Assembly (NCBI GenBank): GCA_947489705.1
Contig: CANLEQ010000007.1
Location: 29,937-93,936 of the forward strand
Source of the DNA: an uncultured Paracoccaceae bacterium
Lineage (GTDB): Bacteria > Pseudomonadota > Alphaproteobacteria > Rhodobacterales > Rhodobacteraceae
Reading direction: 5' to 3'
DNA length: 64,000 nt
The number at the start of each line of letters is the position of its first letter. The stretch's first letter is position 1. Below are positions 53,234 to 61,067 of the stretch, one piece after another. The notes under the pieces were generated by a model. That model was not told the DNA's origin. It saw only the letters and a program-made list of their open reading frames with translations, and did not search any database. The translations under genes and the position numbers were made by a program.

Positions 53234-54379
53234 TCAGAGGACCTTCTCGAGGACGCCGCGCAGATTGTCCGCATTCAGTTCGACCGGATTGCCGCCGCAG
53301 CTCGGATCCCGGAGAGCATCGTCGACGATATGGTCAAGGTCGGGCGCCTCGACCCCGAGCGCCGATAGCGTCGCGGGTATCCCGAGCGACGCGTTGAGCT
53401 CGTCGACGAAGCCGCAGAATCCGTCGAACCCGCCCGCGATCCCCAGATAGGCGGCGGCGCGGTCGAACCGCTCCGCGATGGCCTCTCGGTTAAGCTGCAA
53501 GACCGGCGGCATGAAGACCGCGTTCGTGGTCCCGTGATGGGTGTGATGGCGCGCGCCCACGGGATGCGACAGGGCATGGATCGCGCCCAGCCCCTTCTGG
53601 AACGCCACCGCCCCCATCGCGGCGGCCGACATCATGTTGGCCCGCGCCTCGATATCGGTGCCGTCGGCATAGGCCCGCGGCAGGTATTCCTTCACGAGCC
53701 GCATCCCCTCGAGCGCGATCCCCTGGCTCATCGGGTGATAATGCGGCGAGGAATAGGCCTCCACGCAATGCGCGAACGCGTCGAGCCCGGTGCCCGCCGT
53801 GATCTTCTGCGGCATCCCCACGGTGAGGTCCGGGTCGCAGATCACGATGCCGGGCAGGATCCGCGGGTGGAAGATGATCTTCTTCTCCTGCGTGTCGGAC
53901 TTGGTGATGACCGAGGCGCGGCCGACCTCGGACCCGGTGCCGGCGGTCGTCGGTACGGCGATGATCGGCGCGATGGCGTCGGCATCCGCGCGGGTCCACC
54001 AATCGGCGACATCCTCGAAATCCCAGATCGGCCGCGACTGCCCCGCCATGAAGGCCACGACCTTCCCGAGATCGAGGCCCGATCCCCCGCCGAAGGCCAC
54101 GACGCCATCGTGATCGCCCTCGCGATAGGCGCGCACCGCCTCGTCGGCATTGGTGTCGCTGGGGTTCGGATCGACATCGGCGAAGATCGCGCGCCCGAGC
54201 CCCGCCCCTTCGAGCAGGTCAAGCGTCGCCTTAGTGATCTCCATGTCCCGAAGGCCCCGATCCGTGACCAGAAGGGGGTTCTGGATGCCCGCGGCGATGC
54301 AGGCCTCGGCGATCTCGGAAATGCGGCCCGCCCCGAACCGGACGGTATTGGGGTAGGACCAGTTGGCGGTGATCGACAT
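53234..54379 (-). CDS. Iron-containing (group III) alcohol dehydrogenase
   Basis: 381 aa from ATG at 54379. NAD(P)-binding region FGGGSGLDLGKVVAFM and PTTAGTGSEVGRASVI; metal ligands include Asp/His in GTGLDAFAHCVEAY and the His pair in GAIHALSHPVGARHHTHHG. Oxidises a primary alcohol to an aldehyde. It starts 2 nt after the ALDH stop. In this operon it would supply the aldehyde dehydrogenase; the likely substrate is a gamma-glutamylated or free amino alcohol, an inference from the ligase next to it. Confidence 0.9.
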   Translation of the reverse strand: MSITANWSYPNTVRFGAGRISEIAEACIAAGIQNPLLVTDRGLRDMEITKATLDLLEGAGLGRAIFADVDPNPSDTNADEAVRAYREGDHDGVVAFGGGSGLDLGKVVAFMAGQSRPIWDFEDVADWWTRADADAIAPIIAVPTTAGTGSEVGRASVITKSDTQEKKIIFHPRILPGIVICDPDLTVGMPQKITAGTGLDAFAHCVEAYSSPHYHPMSQGIALEGMRLVKEYLPRAYADGTDIEARANMMSAAAMGAVAFQKGLGAIHALSHPVGARHHTHHGTTNAVFMPPVLQLNREAIAERFDRAAAYLGIAGGFDGFCGFVDELNASLGIPATLSALGVEAPDLDHIVDDALRDPSCGGNPVELNADNLRGVLEKVL

Positions 54380-54381
54380 CT

Positions 54382-55758
54382 TCAGGCTTTCTTCAGGTGG
54401 TAGGATTTGGGCCGGGTCAGGGTGTGGTATCCGATCTCCGACAGGCCTCCGCCGCGACCGGTCTCCTTGCAACCCGTCCAGCAGAGCGCGGGATCGAGGT
54501 AATCGGCGCGGTTCTGGAACACGGTTCCCGTCTCGATCCGGTCGCCGATGGCGCGGGCGCGATCCGTGTCGCGCGTCCAGATCGACGCGGTGAGGCCATA
54601 GGGGCTGTCGTTCATCAGCCGGACGGCCTCGTCGTCGTCCTTGACCGCCATGATCCCCACCACGGGCCCGAAGCTCTCGTCGCGCATCACGCGCATCTCG
54701 TGGCTGACGTCGGTCAGGATCTGCGGCATGAGATACGCGCCGCCATCGTCGTGCGGGAAGAGGGCGGGGTCGATATGCGCCCGCGCCCCGGCGGCGATGG
54801 CCTCCTCGGTCTGCGCGCGCACCTCGGCCGCGAAGCGTTCATGCGCCATCGGGCCCAGCGTGGTTTCCGGATCCAGAGGATCGCCCAGCTTGTAGCTCGA
54901 GACGATCGCCACGGCCTTGTCGACGAAAGCGTCGAACAGGCTTTCATGGACATAGATCCGCTCGATCCCGCAGCAGCACTGACCGGAATTGAACATCGCT
55001 CCGTCGATCAGGGTATCGACCGCCGCGTCGAGATCGGCATCCTCGCACACATAGCCCGGATCCTTGCCGCCGAGCTCCAGCCCGATCCCGGTGAAGGTGC
55101 CCGCCGCCGCGCGCTCGATCGTGCGGCCGCCCGCGACCGACCCGGTGAAATTCACGAAGCCGAAGGCGCGGTCGGCGATGAGGCCGACACTCGTGTCGTG
55201 ATCGAGAAACACGTTCCGGAAAACGTCCTCGGAAATGCCGGCCTCGTGGAAGGCACGGGCCAGACGCTCACCCACCAACGGCGTCTGGCTCGCATGTTTC
55301 AGCATCACCGCGTTGCCCGCGATGAGCGCGGGCGCCACCGTGTTGATCGCCGTCATGTAGGGATAGTTCCAGGGCGCCACGACCAGGACCAGGCCATGCG
55401 GCACGCGGGTGACGAAGCGGTGGAACGCGTCGCTCTGCTCGATCTCCATCGGGGCCAGCGCGCGTTCGGCGATCTTCGCCATGTGGCTCGCCCGCTCGTT
55501 GAAGCCGCCGAATTCGCCGCCATAGCGCACCGGACGGCCCATCTGCCGGGCAAGCTCGGGGACGATCTCGTCGTTCATCTCGCCCACGCGGGCGACGCCG
55601 GCCATCACCAGCTCGATCCGCTCCTGCAAGGGTCGGGCGGCCCAGGCGACCTGCGAATGTTTCGCGCGCGAAACATTTTCGTCGGCCGCCGCGCGCGACA
55701 GCGTCTCGCGCGTGGCGAGGATCGATCCGTCGATCGGCGAGATGCAGGTGATGGTCAT
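54382..55758 (-). CDS. Aldehyde dehydrogenase (NAD-dependent family)
   Basis: 458 aa from ATG at 55758, one base after the ligase stop. Key residues: Asn in VVAPWNYPYMTAI, cofactor loop FTGSVAGGRTIERA, general-base Glu in GLELGGKDPGYV and catalytic Cys in FNSGQCCCGIERIYV (three consecutive Cys). Oxidises an aldehyde to a carboxylate. It resembles lactaldehyde/amino-aldehyde dehydrogenases used in gamma-glutamylated amine pathways, for which it is well placed. Confidence 0.92.
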   Translation of the reverse strand: MTITCISPIDGSILATRETLSRAAADENVSRAKHSQVAWAARPLQERIELVMAGVARVGEMNDEIVPELARQMGRPVRYGGEFGGFNERASHMAKIAERALAPMEIEQSDAFHRFVTRVPHGLVLVVAPWNYPYMTAINTVAPALIAGNAVMLKHASQTPLVGERLARAFHEAGISEDVFRNVFLDHDTSVGLIADRAFGFVNFTGSVAGGRTIERAAAGTFTGIGLELGGKDPGYVCEDADLDAAVDTLIDGAMFNSGQCCCGIERIYVHESLFDAFVDKAVAIVSSYKLGDPLDPETTLGPMAHERFAAEVRAQTEEAIAAGARAHIDPALFPHDDGGAYLMPQILTDVSHEMRVMRDESFGPVVGIMAVKDDDEAVRLMNDSPYGLTASIWTRDTDRARAIGDRIETGTVFQNRADYLDPALCWTGCKETGRGGGLSEIGYHTLTRPKSYHLKKA

Positions 55759-55759
55759 G

Positions 55760-57121
55760 TCAGGCCCTTTCGAATCCGCGTGCAATTTCCCAATCGGTGA
55801 CGGCGACGTCGAACTCCTCCTGCTCCCATTCGGCGGCGCGGGTGTAGTGGTCGATCACGTCGTCGCCCATCGCCTCGCGCAGGAAGGCGGAGTTGCGCAA
55901 GGTCTGCGTGGCGGCGCGCAGCGTGCGGGGAATATCGCGCGCCTCGCTCTGCTTGTAGGCGTCGCCGCGGATGGGGGGCCCGAGCTCCATCCCCTTCTCG
56001 ATCCCGTCGAGCCCTGCGGCCAGCATCGCGGCCTGCGCGAGATAGGGGTTCATGTCGGACCCGCCGATGCGGCATTCGACGCGCACGCCCTTGGTCCCGT
56101 CGCCGCAGAGCCGGAAGGCGGCGGTGCGGTTGTCGACCGACCAGACCATCTTGGTGGGCGCGAAGGTGCCCTTGGCGAACCGCTTGTAGCTGTTGACGTA
56201 AGGCGCCAGGAAATAGGTGTAATCCGCCGCATGGGCGATGAGGCCCGCCATGTAGTGGCGCATCAGATCCGACATGCCCAGCTCCGCGCCCTCGTCGAAG
56301 AAGGCCGGACTTCCCTCCTTCCAGAGCGATTGGTGCACGTGGCTGGAGCTGCCCACGCGGTCCTTCGACCATTTCGGCAGGAAGCTTGCCGCGCGGCCCT
56401 GCGCCCAGGCGATCTCCTTCACCGCATGCTTGGCGATGGTGTGGTAGTCGGCGCAATCCATCGCCGGGGAATAGCGGATGTTGAGCTCTTCCTGACCGGC
56501 CTCGGCCTCGCCCTTGGAATTCTCGATGGGCAGACCGGCGGCATGGAGGTGGTTGCGAATGGGGCGCATCACATCCTCTTCCTTGGTGGTCTGGAAGATG
56601 TGGTAATCCTCGTTATAGGCGCTGATCGGCTGCAGGTCGCGGAAGCCGTTCGCGCGGATCTCGTCGAGGCTGTGCTTGAAGAGGAAGAATTCCAGCTCGG
56701 TCGCCATCATCGCCGAGAGGCCCATCGCCTCGAGCCGGGCGATCTGTTTGGCCAGCATCGCGCGCGGGGAATGGGCGGTCGCGTGTCCGTGATGGTCGAG
56801 CACGTCGCAGAGCACCATCGCCGTGCCCTCGAGCCACGGCACGGGGCGCAGCGTCGAAAGGTCGGGCTTCATCGTGTAATCGCCGTAGCCCCCCTCCCAG
56901 CTCGTCGCCTTGAAGCCGTCGGGCGTCGCCATCTCGAGGTCGGTCGCGAGCAGGTAGTTGCAGCAATGCGTCTCCTCGTAGGAGGTCTCGACGAAGTTCG
57001 CGGCATGGAAACGCTTGCCGACCAGCCGGCCCTGCATGTCGACAAGGCAGGCCAGCACGGTATCGACGCGGCCCTCGGCGACGGCGGTTTTCAGGTCTTC
57101 GAAGGCGAGCGTGCCGGGCAT
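55760..57121 (-). CDS. Glutamine-synthetase-family gamma-glutamyl ligase
   Basis: 453 aa from ATG at 57121. GS fold with ATELEFFLF, GEAEAGQEELNIRYSPAMD (part), GSSSHVHQSLW, NSYKRFAKGTFAPT and an Arg-rich VECRIGGSDMNPYLAQ. The adenylylation Tyr loop of GlnA is absent and no nitrogen-regulation genes adjoin it, so it is not the assimilatory enzyme. GS homologues in catabolic operons attach glutamate to amines such as putrescine, ethanolamine or isopropylamine; the same reaction on an unknown amine is inferred. It lies between dctP (71-nt gap with hairpin) and ALDH (1 nt). Confidence 0.88.
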   Translation of the reverse strand: MPGTLAFEDLKTAVAEGRVDTVLACLVDMQGRLVGKRFHAANFVETSYEETHCCNYLLATDLEMATPDGFKATSWEGGYGDYTMKPDLSTLRPVPWLEGTAMVLCDVLDHHGHATAHSPRAMLAKQIARLEAMGLSAMMATELEFFLFKHSLDEIRANGFRDLQPISAYNEDYHIFQTTKEEDVMRPIRNHLHAAGLPIENSKGEAEAGQEELNIRYSPAMDCADYHTIAKHAVKEIAWAQGRAASFLPKWSKDRVGSSSHVHQSLWKEGSPAFFDEGAELGMSDLMRHYMAGLIAHAADYTYFLAPYVNSYKRFAKGTFAPTKMVWSVDNRTAAFRLCGDGTKGVRVECRIGGSDMNPYLAQAAMLAAGLDGIEKGMELGPPIRGDAYKQSEARDIPRTLRAATQTLRNSAFLREAMGDDVIDHYTRAAEWEQEEFDVAVTDWEIARGFERA

Positions 57122-57147
57122 GGAAGCGGCTCCTTTTCCGTGGGGTC

Positions 57148-57172
57148 GGACGGCCCCGGTGCGGGGCCGTCC
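57148..57172 (-). other. Hairpin between dctP and the gamma-glutamyl ligase gene
   Basis: Perfect 10-bp arms GGACGGCCCC (57148-57157) and GGGGCCGTCC (57163-57172) with a 5-base loop. No T-run follows leftward; probably a stability or partial-termination element that favours the binding-protein message. Confidence 0.6.
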
Positions 57173-57192
57173 CTGTTCGTGCCGGCGCGGCC

Positions 57193-58224
57193 TCAGGTAT
57201 AGGGCTCGCCGGCGGCGTTGATGACCTCGTTGTAGTCGCGGAAGATGTCGATGACGCGGGCCTGCACCTCGCCCTCCTCGGCGATCTCGTTCCAAAATTC
57301 GAGCGCCGCATCCTCGACCTGCTTCCATTCCTCGGCCGGAACGGAGCGCAGTTCCAGCTTGTCGCCGCGGGCGCGCAGCCGCGCCTCGCCGCCCCAGTAC
57401 CACTGGTTGCGATAGGTGTGGCCCGCCTCGATCCCCGCCATGACGACGGATTTCAGATGCTCGGGCAGGTCGGCCCAGCGCTGCTGGTTGACGAAGTAGG
57501 ATCCGATCCAGGCGCCCGAGATGTTGTTGGTCAGGAAATAGTCGGTCACGTCCGCCCAGCCGACGGCGTAATCCTCGGTGATGCCGGACCAGGCCATGCC
57601 GTCGAGCTCGCCCGTCTGCACCGCGACCTCGGCATCCTCGTAGGGGATGTTCACGGGCACGACGCCGAATTGCGACAGGAACCGGCCCGCCGTCGGGAAG
57701 GTATAGAGACGCAGCCCGTCGAGGTCGGAAACGCTGGTGATCTCGCGCGTGGTGTTGAAGTTGCAAGGGTCCTGCCCCGCGGCCGAGAGCCATTCGGCGC
57801 CCACCTTGCGGTATTCCTCGCGCCAGATATCGGCGAGCCCGTACTGGTTGAAGAGCACAGGCACGTCGAGGATGTGCTTGGTCGCGAAGGGAAAATAGCC
57901 CCCCAGCTGGCGCAGCGGCGTGGGCGAGGCCATGCTGTCGTCGTCGGAATGCACGCCGTCGATCGTCCCGCGCTGAAGCGCCTGGAAGAGCTCGCCGGTC
58001 GGCACGATCTGGTCGGCGAAGTAGAGCTCGATCTCGAGCTCACCGTTGGCGTTCGTGTTGATGTAGTCGATGACGGGCTGCGTCACCTCGGCGGCGAGCG
58101 CCGCGCCGGCATAGGTCTGGAACCGCCAGCGGATGGGCTCCTGCGCGTGCAGGATTGCGGGCGCGGCCATCGTGGCGGGTGCGGCCATCGCGGCCGTCCG
58201 GAGAAACTTGCGTCTTGTCGTCAT
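57193..58224 (-). CDS. dctP: TRAP transporter solute-binding protein, DctP family
   Basis: Periplasmic receptor of the TRAP importer. 343 aa with a twin-arginine signal (TTRRKFLRTAAMAAP; cut near LHAQ). Family segments: VTQPVIDYINTNANGELEIE, and in the middle YTFPTAGRFLSQFGVVPVN with the Arg that usually contacts a carboxylate. AAGGAGA precedes the ATG. Hairpins lie on both sides of the gene. Ligand unknown; family preference is for organic acids or zwitterions. Confidence 0.92.
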   Translation of the reverse strand: MTTRRKFLRTAAMAAPATMAAPAILHAQEPIRWRFQTYAGAALAAEVTQPVIDYINTNANGELEIELYFADQIVPTGELFQALQRGTIDGVHSDDDSMASPTPLRQLGGYFPFATKHILDVPVLFNQYGLADIWREEYRKVGAEWLSAAGQDPCNFNTTREITSVSDLDGLRLYTFPTAGRFLSQFGVVPVNIPYEDAEVAVQTGELDGMAWSGITEDYAVGWADVTDYFLTNNISGAWIGSYFVNQQRWADLPEHLKSVVMAGIEAGHTYRNQWYWGGEARLRARGDKLELRSVPAEEWKQVEDAALEFWNEIAEEGEVQARVIDIFRDYNEVINAAGEPYT

Positions 58225-58249
58225 GATACTCTCCTTGCTGGGTTGGGTC

Positions 58250-58269
58250 GGGCCGGTTGGGTCCGGCCC
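58250..58269 (-). other. Hairpin between dctM and dctP
   Basis: GGGCCGG (58250-58256) and CCGGCCC (58263-58269), 6-base loop, within the 52-nt gap. No T-run. Together with the 57148 hairpin it brackets the dctP message. Confidence 0.55.
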
Positions 58270-58276
58270 GTATTTG

Positions 58277-59605
58277 TCAATTGTCGTAGATCACCCCGGG
58301 CAGCCAAAGCGCAATCTCGGGGAAGGCCATCACCAGGGCCAGCGCCACGATCATCACGCCCACGAAGGGGATGATCGAGCGATAGATGTCGCGGATCGTG
58401 ATCTCGGGCGGGGCCATGGCGCGCATGAGAAAGAGGTTATAGCCGAAGGGCGGCGTCATGTAGGCGATCTGGCAGGTGATCGTGTAGAGCACGCCGTACC
58501 ACACGAGATCGAAGCCCAGCGCCCCCACCAGCGGCACGTAGAGCGGCGCCACGATGACCAGCATCGCGGTGTCGTCGAGGAACGTGCCCATGACAATGAA
58601 CGACAGCTGCATCAGGATCAGGATCACCCACGGGTTGAGACCGAGCCGCTCGGTGAAGAGGCCCTCGATCGCCTTGACCGCGCCGAGCCCATCGAAGACC
58701 GCCCCGAAGGCCAGCGCGGCGAGGATGATCCACATGAACATGCAGGTGATCCCGAGCGTCTGGCGCATCGTCGTCTCGAGCACCCGCCAGCTCATCCGCC
58801 CCTTGAGCACGGCCGCGACCAGGGCGGCGATCGCCCCGATGGCCGAGCTTTCGACGAGCGACGTCCAGCCGTTGACGAAGGGCACCATCATCACCGCGAA
58901 GATCCCGAGCGGCAGCAGCCCCGCCAGCAGAAGGCGGTATTTCTCGCCCCGGGTGATGCCCTCGAGCTCGGAGCGGTCGATCGTGGGCCCGAGCGACGGG
59001 TTCAAGCGGCAGCGGATCGCGATATAGGCCACGAAGAGCGCGGCCATCATCAGGCCCGGCACCGCGCCCGCGAGCCAGAGCTGGCCCACCGGCTGGCGCG
59101 CGATCATGGCATAGAGGACCAGCACGACCGAGGGCGGCACGAGGATGCCGAGGGACGATCCCGCCTGGATCACCCCCGTGACCATCAGCTTGTCGTAGTT
59201 CCGCTTGAGCAGTTCGGGCAGTGCTATGGTCGCGCCGATCGCCATGCCGGCGACGCTGAGCCCGTTCATCGCCGAGACCAGCACCATGAGCCCGATCGTC
59301 CCGATGGCGAGCCCGCCGCGCAAGCCGCCCATCCAGACGTGGAACATTCGGTAGAGATCGTCGGCGATCTTCGATTCCGACAGGATGTAGCCCATGAAGA
59401 TGAACATCGGCAGCGTCAGCAGCGGATACCATTTCATCAGCTTGATCGCCGCCGAGAACCCGAGGTCGAACCCGCCGCGATCGCCCCAGAGCAGGAGGGC
59501 GGCCACCACTGCGACGAAGCCGATCGCGCCGAAGACCCGCTGGCCGGTCAGCAGCATCAGCATCATGGTCGAGAACATGAGCGCCGCGATCAGCTCGTAA
59601 CTCAT
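58277..59605 (-). CDS. dctM: TRAP transporter large permease, DctM family
   Basis: 442 aa from ATG at 59605, which overlaps the dctQ stop as ATGA. Twelve or so hydrophobic segments; signature stretches are LPMFIFMGYILSESKIADDL, GVIQAGSSLGILVPPSVVLV and the C-terminal TPPFGYNLF. It is the Na+-coupled translocating subunit. The frame upstream is a shadow of dctQ. Confidence 0.94.
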   Translation of the reverse strand: MSYELIAALMFSTMMLMLLTGQRVFGAIGFVAVVAALLLWGDRGGFDLGFSAAIKLMKWYPLLTLPMFIFMGYILSESKIADDLYRMFHVWMGGLRGGLAIGTIGLMVLVSAMNGLSVAGMAIGATIALPELLKRNYDKLMVTGVIQAGSSLGILVPPSVVLVLYAMIARQPVGQLWLAGAVPGLMMAALFVAYIAIRCRLNPSLGPTIDRSELEGITRGEKYRLLLAGLLPLGIFAVMMVPFVNGWTSLVESSAIGAIAALVAAVLKGRMSWRVLETTMRQTLGITCMFMWIILAALAFGAVFDGLGAVKAIEGLFTERLGLNPWVILILMQLSFIVMGTFLDDTAMLVIVAPLYVPLVGALGFDLVWYGVLYTITCQIAYMTPPFGYNLFLMRAMAPPEITIRDIYRSIIPFVGVMIVALALVMAFPEIALWLPGVIYDN

Positions 59606-60189
59606 GCATCGGCCCTTTCCGGCATCGGATCGCCACGCAGGATCAGCACGTCCTTGAAGAATTCCGACACGCATTGCAGCAGCATCAGGGTGAAGCCGAG
59701 GATCATCACGACCTTGATCGGCCAGAGATAGGGCCGCCAAGCGGACGAGGACCGCTCCATCCGGCCGATCTCTTCGCTGCCCGTGGCGAGACCCGCGAAG
59801 AACGAGAACGGCTCGGTCCCCCAATAGCCGAAGGAATAGGCGGTCGAGGCGACGGCCCCGTAGATCAGCACGCCGAGATAGAAGATCAGCAGCCAGATCG
59901 TGATCGCATCCGCCCAGGCCCGCTTGCGCGGCGACCAGTCGCCATAGAGCAGGTCCATCCGCACGTTCGACCCCATCTGGAGCGAATAGGGCCCGCCGAG
60001 GATGAAGTAGCCGACCATCACGAACTGCGCCATTTCCAGCGTCCAGAGCGACGGCACGGAGGCGACCTTGGACCAGGTGGAATAGAGCAGCACCGCCATC
60101 AGCGCGAAGATGCCCCACATCATGACCCGGCCGAGGCCGTGATTGAACCGGTCGACGGCACGAATATAGGCGCGCATCATCCCGTGCAT
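59602..60189 (-). CDS. dctQ: TRAP transporter small permease, DctQ family
   Basis: 195 aa from ATG at 60189 (GGGGA seven bases upstream); an ATG three codons later overlaps the amidohydrolase stop and is an alternative. Four membrane helices and the family's GGPYSLQMGSNVRMDLLYG segment, with a longer-than-usual loop before the last helix (MERSSSAWRPYLWPIKVVMI). Partner of DctM. Confidence 0.9.
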   Translation of the reverse strand: MHGMMRAYIRAVDRFNHGLGRVMMWGIFALMAVLLYSTWSKVASVPSLWTLEMAQFVMVGYFILGGPYSLQMGSNVRMDLLYGDWSPRKRAWADAITIWLLIFYLGVLIYGAVASTAYSFGYWGTEPFSFFAGLATGSEEIGRMERSSSAWRPYLWPIKVVMILGFTLMLLQCVSEFFKDVLILRGDPMPERADA

Positions 60190-60953
60190 CGCAGATCCCC
60201 GTTCGCCATCGCGCCGAGGGCCGCGCCGATCCAGGCGGCCAGCGTCTCGGCCATGCGCGCCTGCGCCGCGGCATCCGCGACGAGATCGCTGCGCAGCTCG
60301 ATCATCACGTTGGGATGGCCGCCGGGGAGACCGTGCTCGCGCAGCGTGTGGGTCACCCCGTCCTCGGGGCCGTAGGGCGCGTTGCGCGCCACGACGCGGT
60401 CGGTATGGTCGGCGGCCAGACCGAGCATCGCATCGGCGAGGCGCGTGTCGGCATCGTGCAGGATGCCGATCTCGACCGCGCGCGGCGCGCCGTGGAAGAC
60501 CGGCGTGAAGCTGTGGATCGTGACGAGAACGGGGTTTGTCACCGCCGCGACCCGCGCGGCGAGCGCGTCGCGAAACGGCGTGTAATAGGTATCGACGCGC
60601 GCCTGCCGTGCGTCGGGCGCGAGGGCGCGATTGCCGGGAACGACGAAGGTCTCGCTGATCTCGGCGATCGCGCCGGGCGCGTCTGGCGGACGGTTGCAAT
60701 CGTAGACCAGCCGCGACACCGTCCCCGAAACCAGCACCGCGTCGAGCCGCTCGCTCAGGCCGCGCGCGACGGAAAGCGCGCCGGGGTCCCAAGCGATATG
60801 GCTCTGCGCCGCGTCCGCATCGAGACCGAGGCCGCCGAGATGGTCGGGGATCAGGTTCGACGCGTGTTCGCAGACCAGGACGATTGCCGACGCAGCACCG
60901 GGATTGGTGACCTCGACGCTCCGGATGCCGGCCTGGTGCTCACTGTCGCTCAT
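60177..60953 (-). CDS. N-formylglutamate amidohydrolase-family protein
   Basis: 258-aa cytoplasmic zinc-type hydrolase. FGase-family landmarks: VCEHASNLIPDHLGGLG at the N-terminus, IAWDPGALSVARGL, YDCNRPPDAPGAI and VTIHSFTPVFHG. N-formylglutamate amidohydrolase belongs to histidine breakdown, but no hut genes are here. As first gene of an operon with a gamma-glutamyl ligase, it may hydrolyse the gamma-glutamyl amide at the end of the pathway; that is inference. Overlaps dctQ by 13 nt. Confidence 0.85.
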   Translation of the reverse strand: MSDSEHQAGIRSVEVTNPGAASAIVLVCEHASNLIPDHLGGLGLDADAAQSHIAWDPGALSVARGLSERLDAVLVSGTVSRLVYDCNRPPDAPGAIAEISETFVVPGNRALAPDARQARVDTYYTPFRDALAARVAAVTNPVLVTIHSFTPVFHGAPRAVEIGILHDADTRLADAMLGLAADHTDRVVARNAPYGPEDGVTHTLREHGLPGGHPNVMIELRSDLVADAAAQARMAETLAAWIGAALGAMANGDLRCTG

Positions 60954-61013
60954 GCGTCCTCCTGCCGGCCAAGGTGCTTGCCAAGCCGAAACGAAGTCAA
61001 CAGAATTGTGAAA

Positions 61014-61046
61014 GATTTATCTCACGCGACCTTGTCGTGATAAATC
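61014..61046. promoter_or_regulatory. Inverted repeat, probable RpiR-type operator
   Basis: GATTTATC (61014-61021) and GATAAATC (61039-61046) are inverted copies 17 bases apart, with CACG and CGTG next to them inside, in the 114-nt AT-richer region between the divergent amidohydrolase operon and the RpiR gene. Placed to control both directions. Confidence 0.55.
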
Positions 61047-61067
61047 GTCGATCAAAAAGGAGGCGTC

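Noticed and set aside
54397..55800. A 467-codon plus-strand open frame opposite the aldehyde dehydrogenase
   Set aside because: The minus strand has complete ALDH motifs; the opposing translation is rich in Arg, His and Asp and has no family resemblance.
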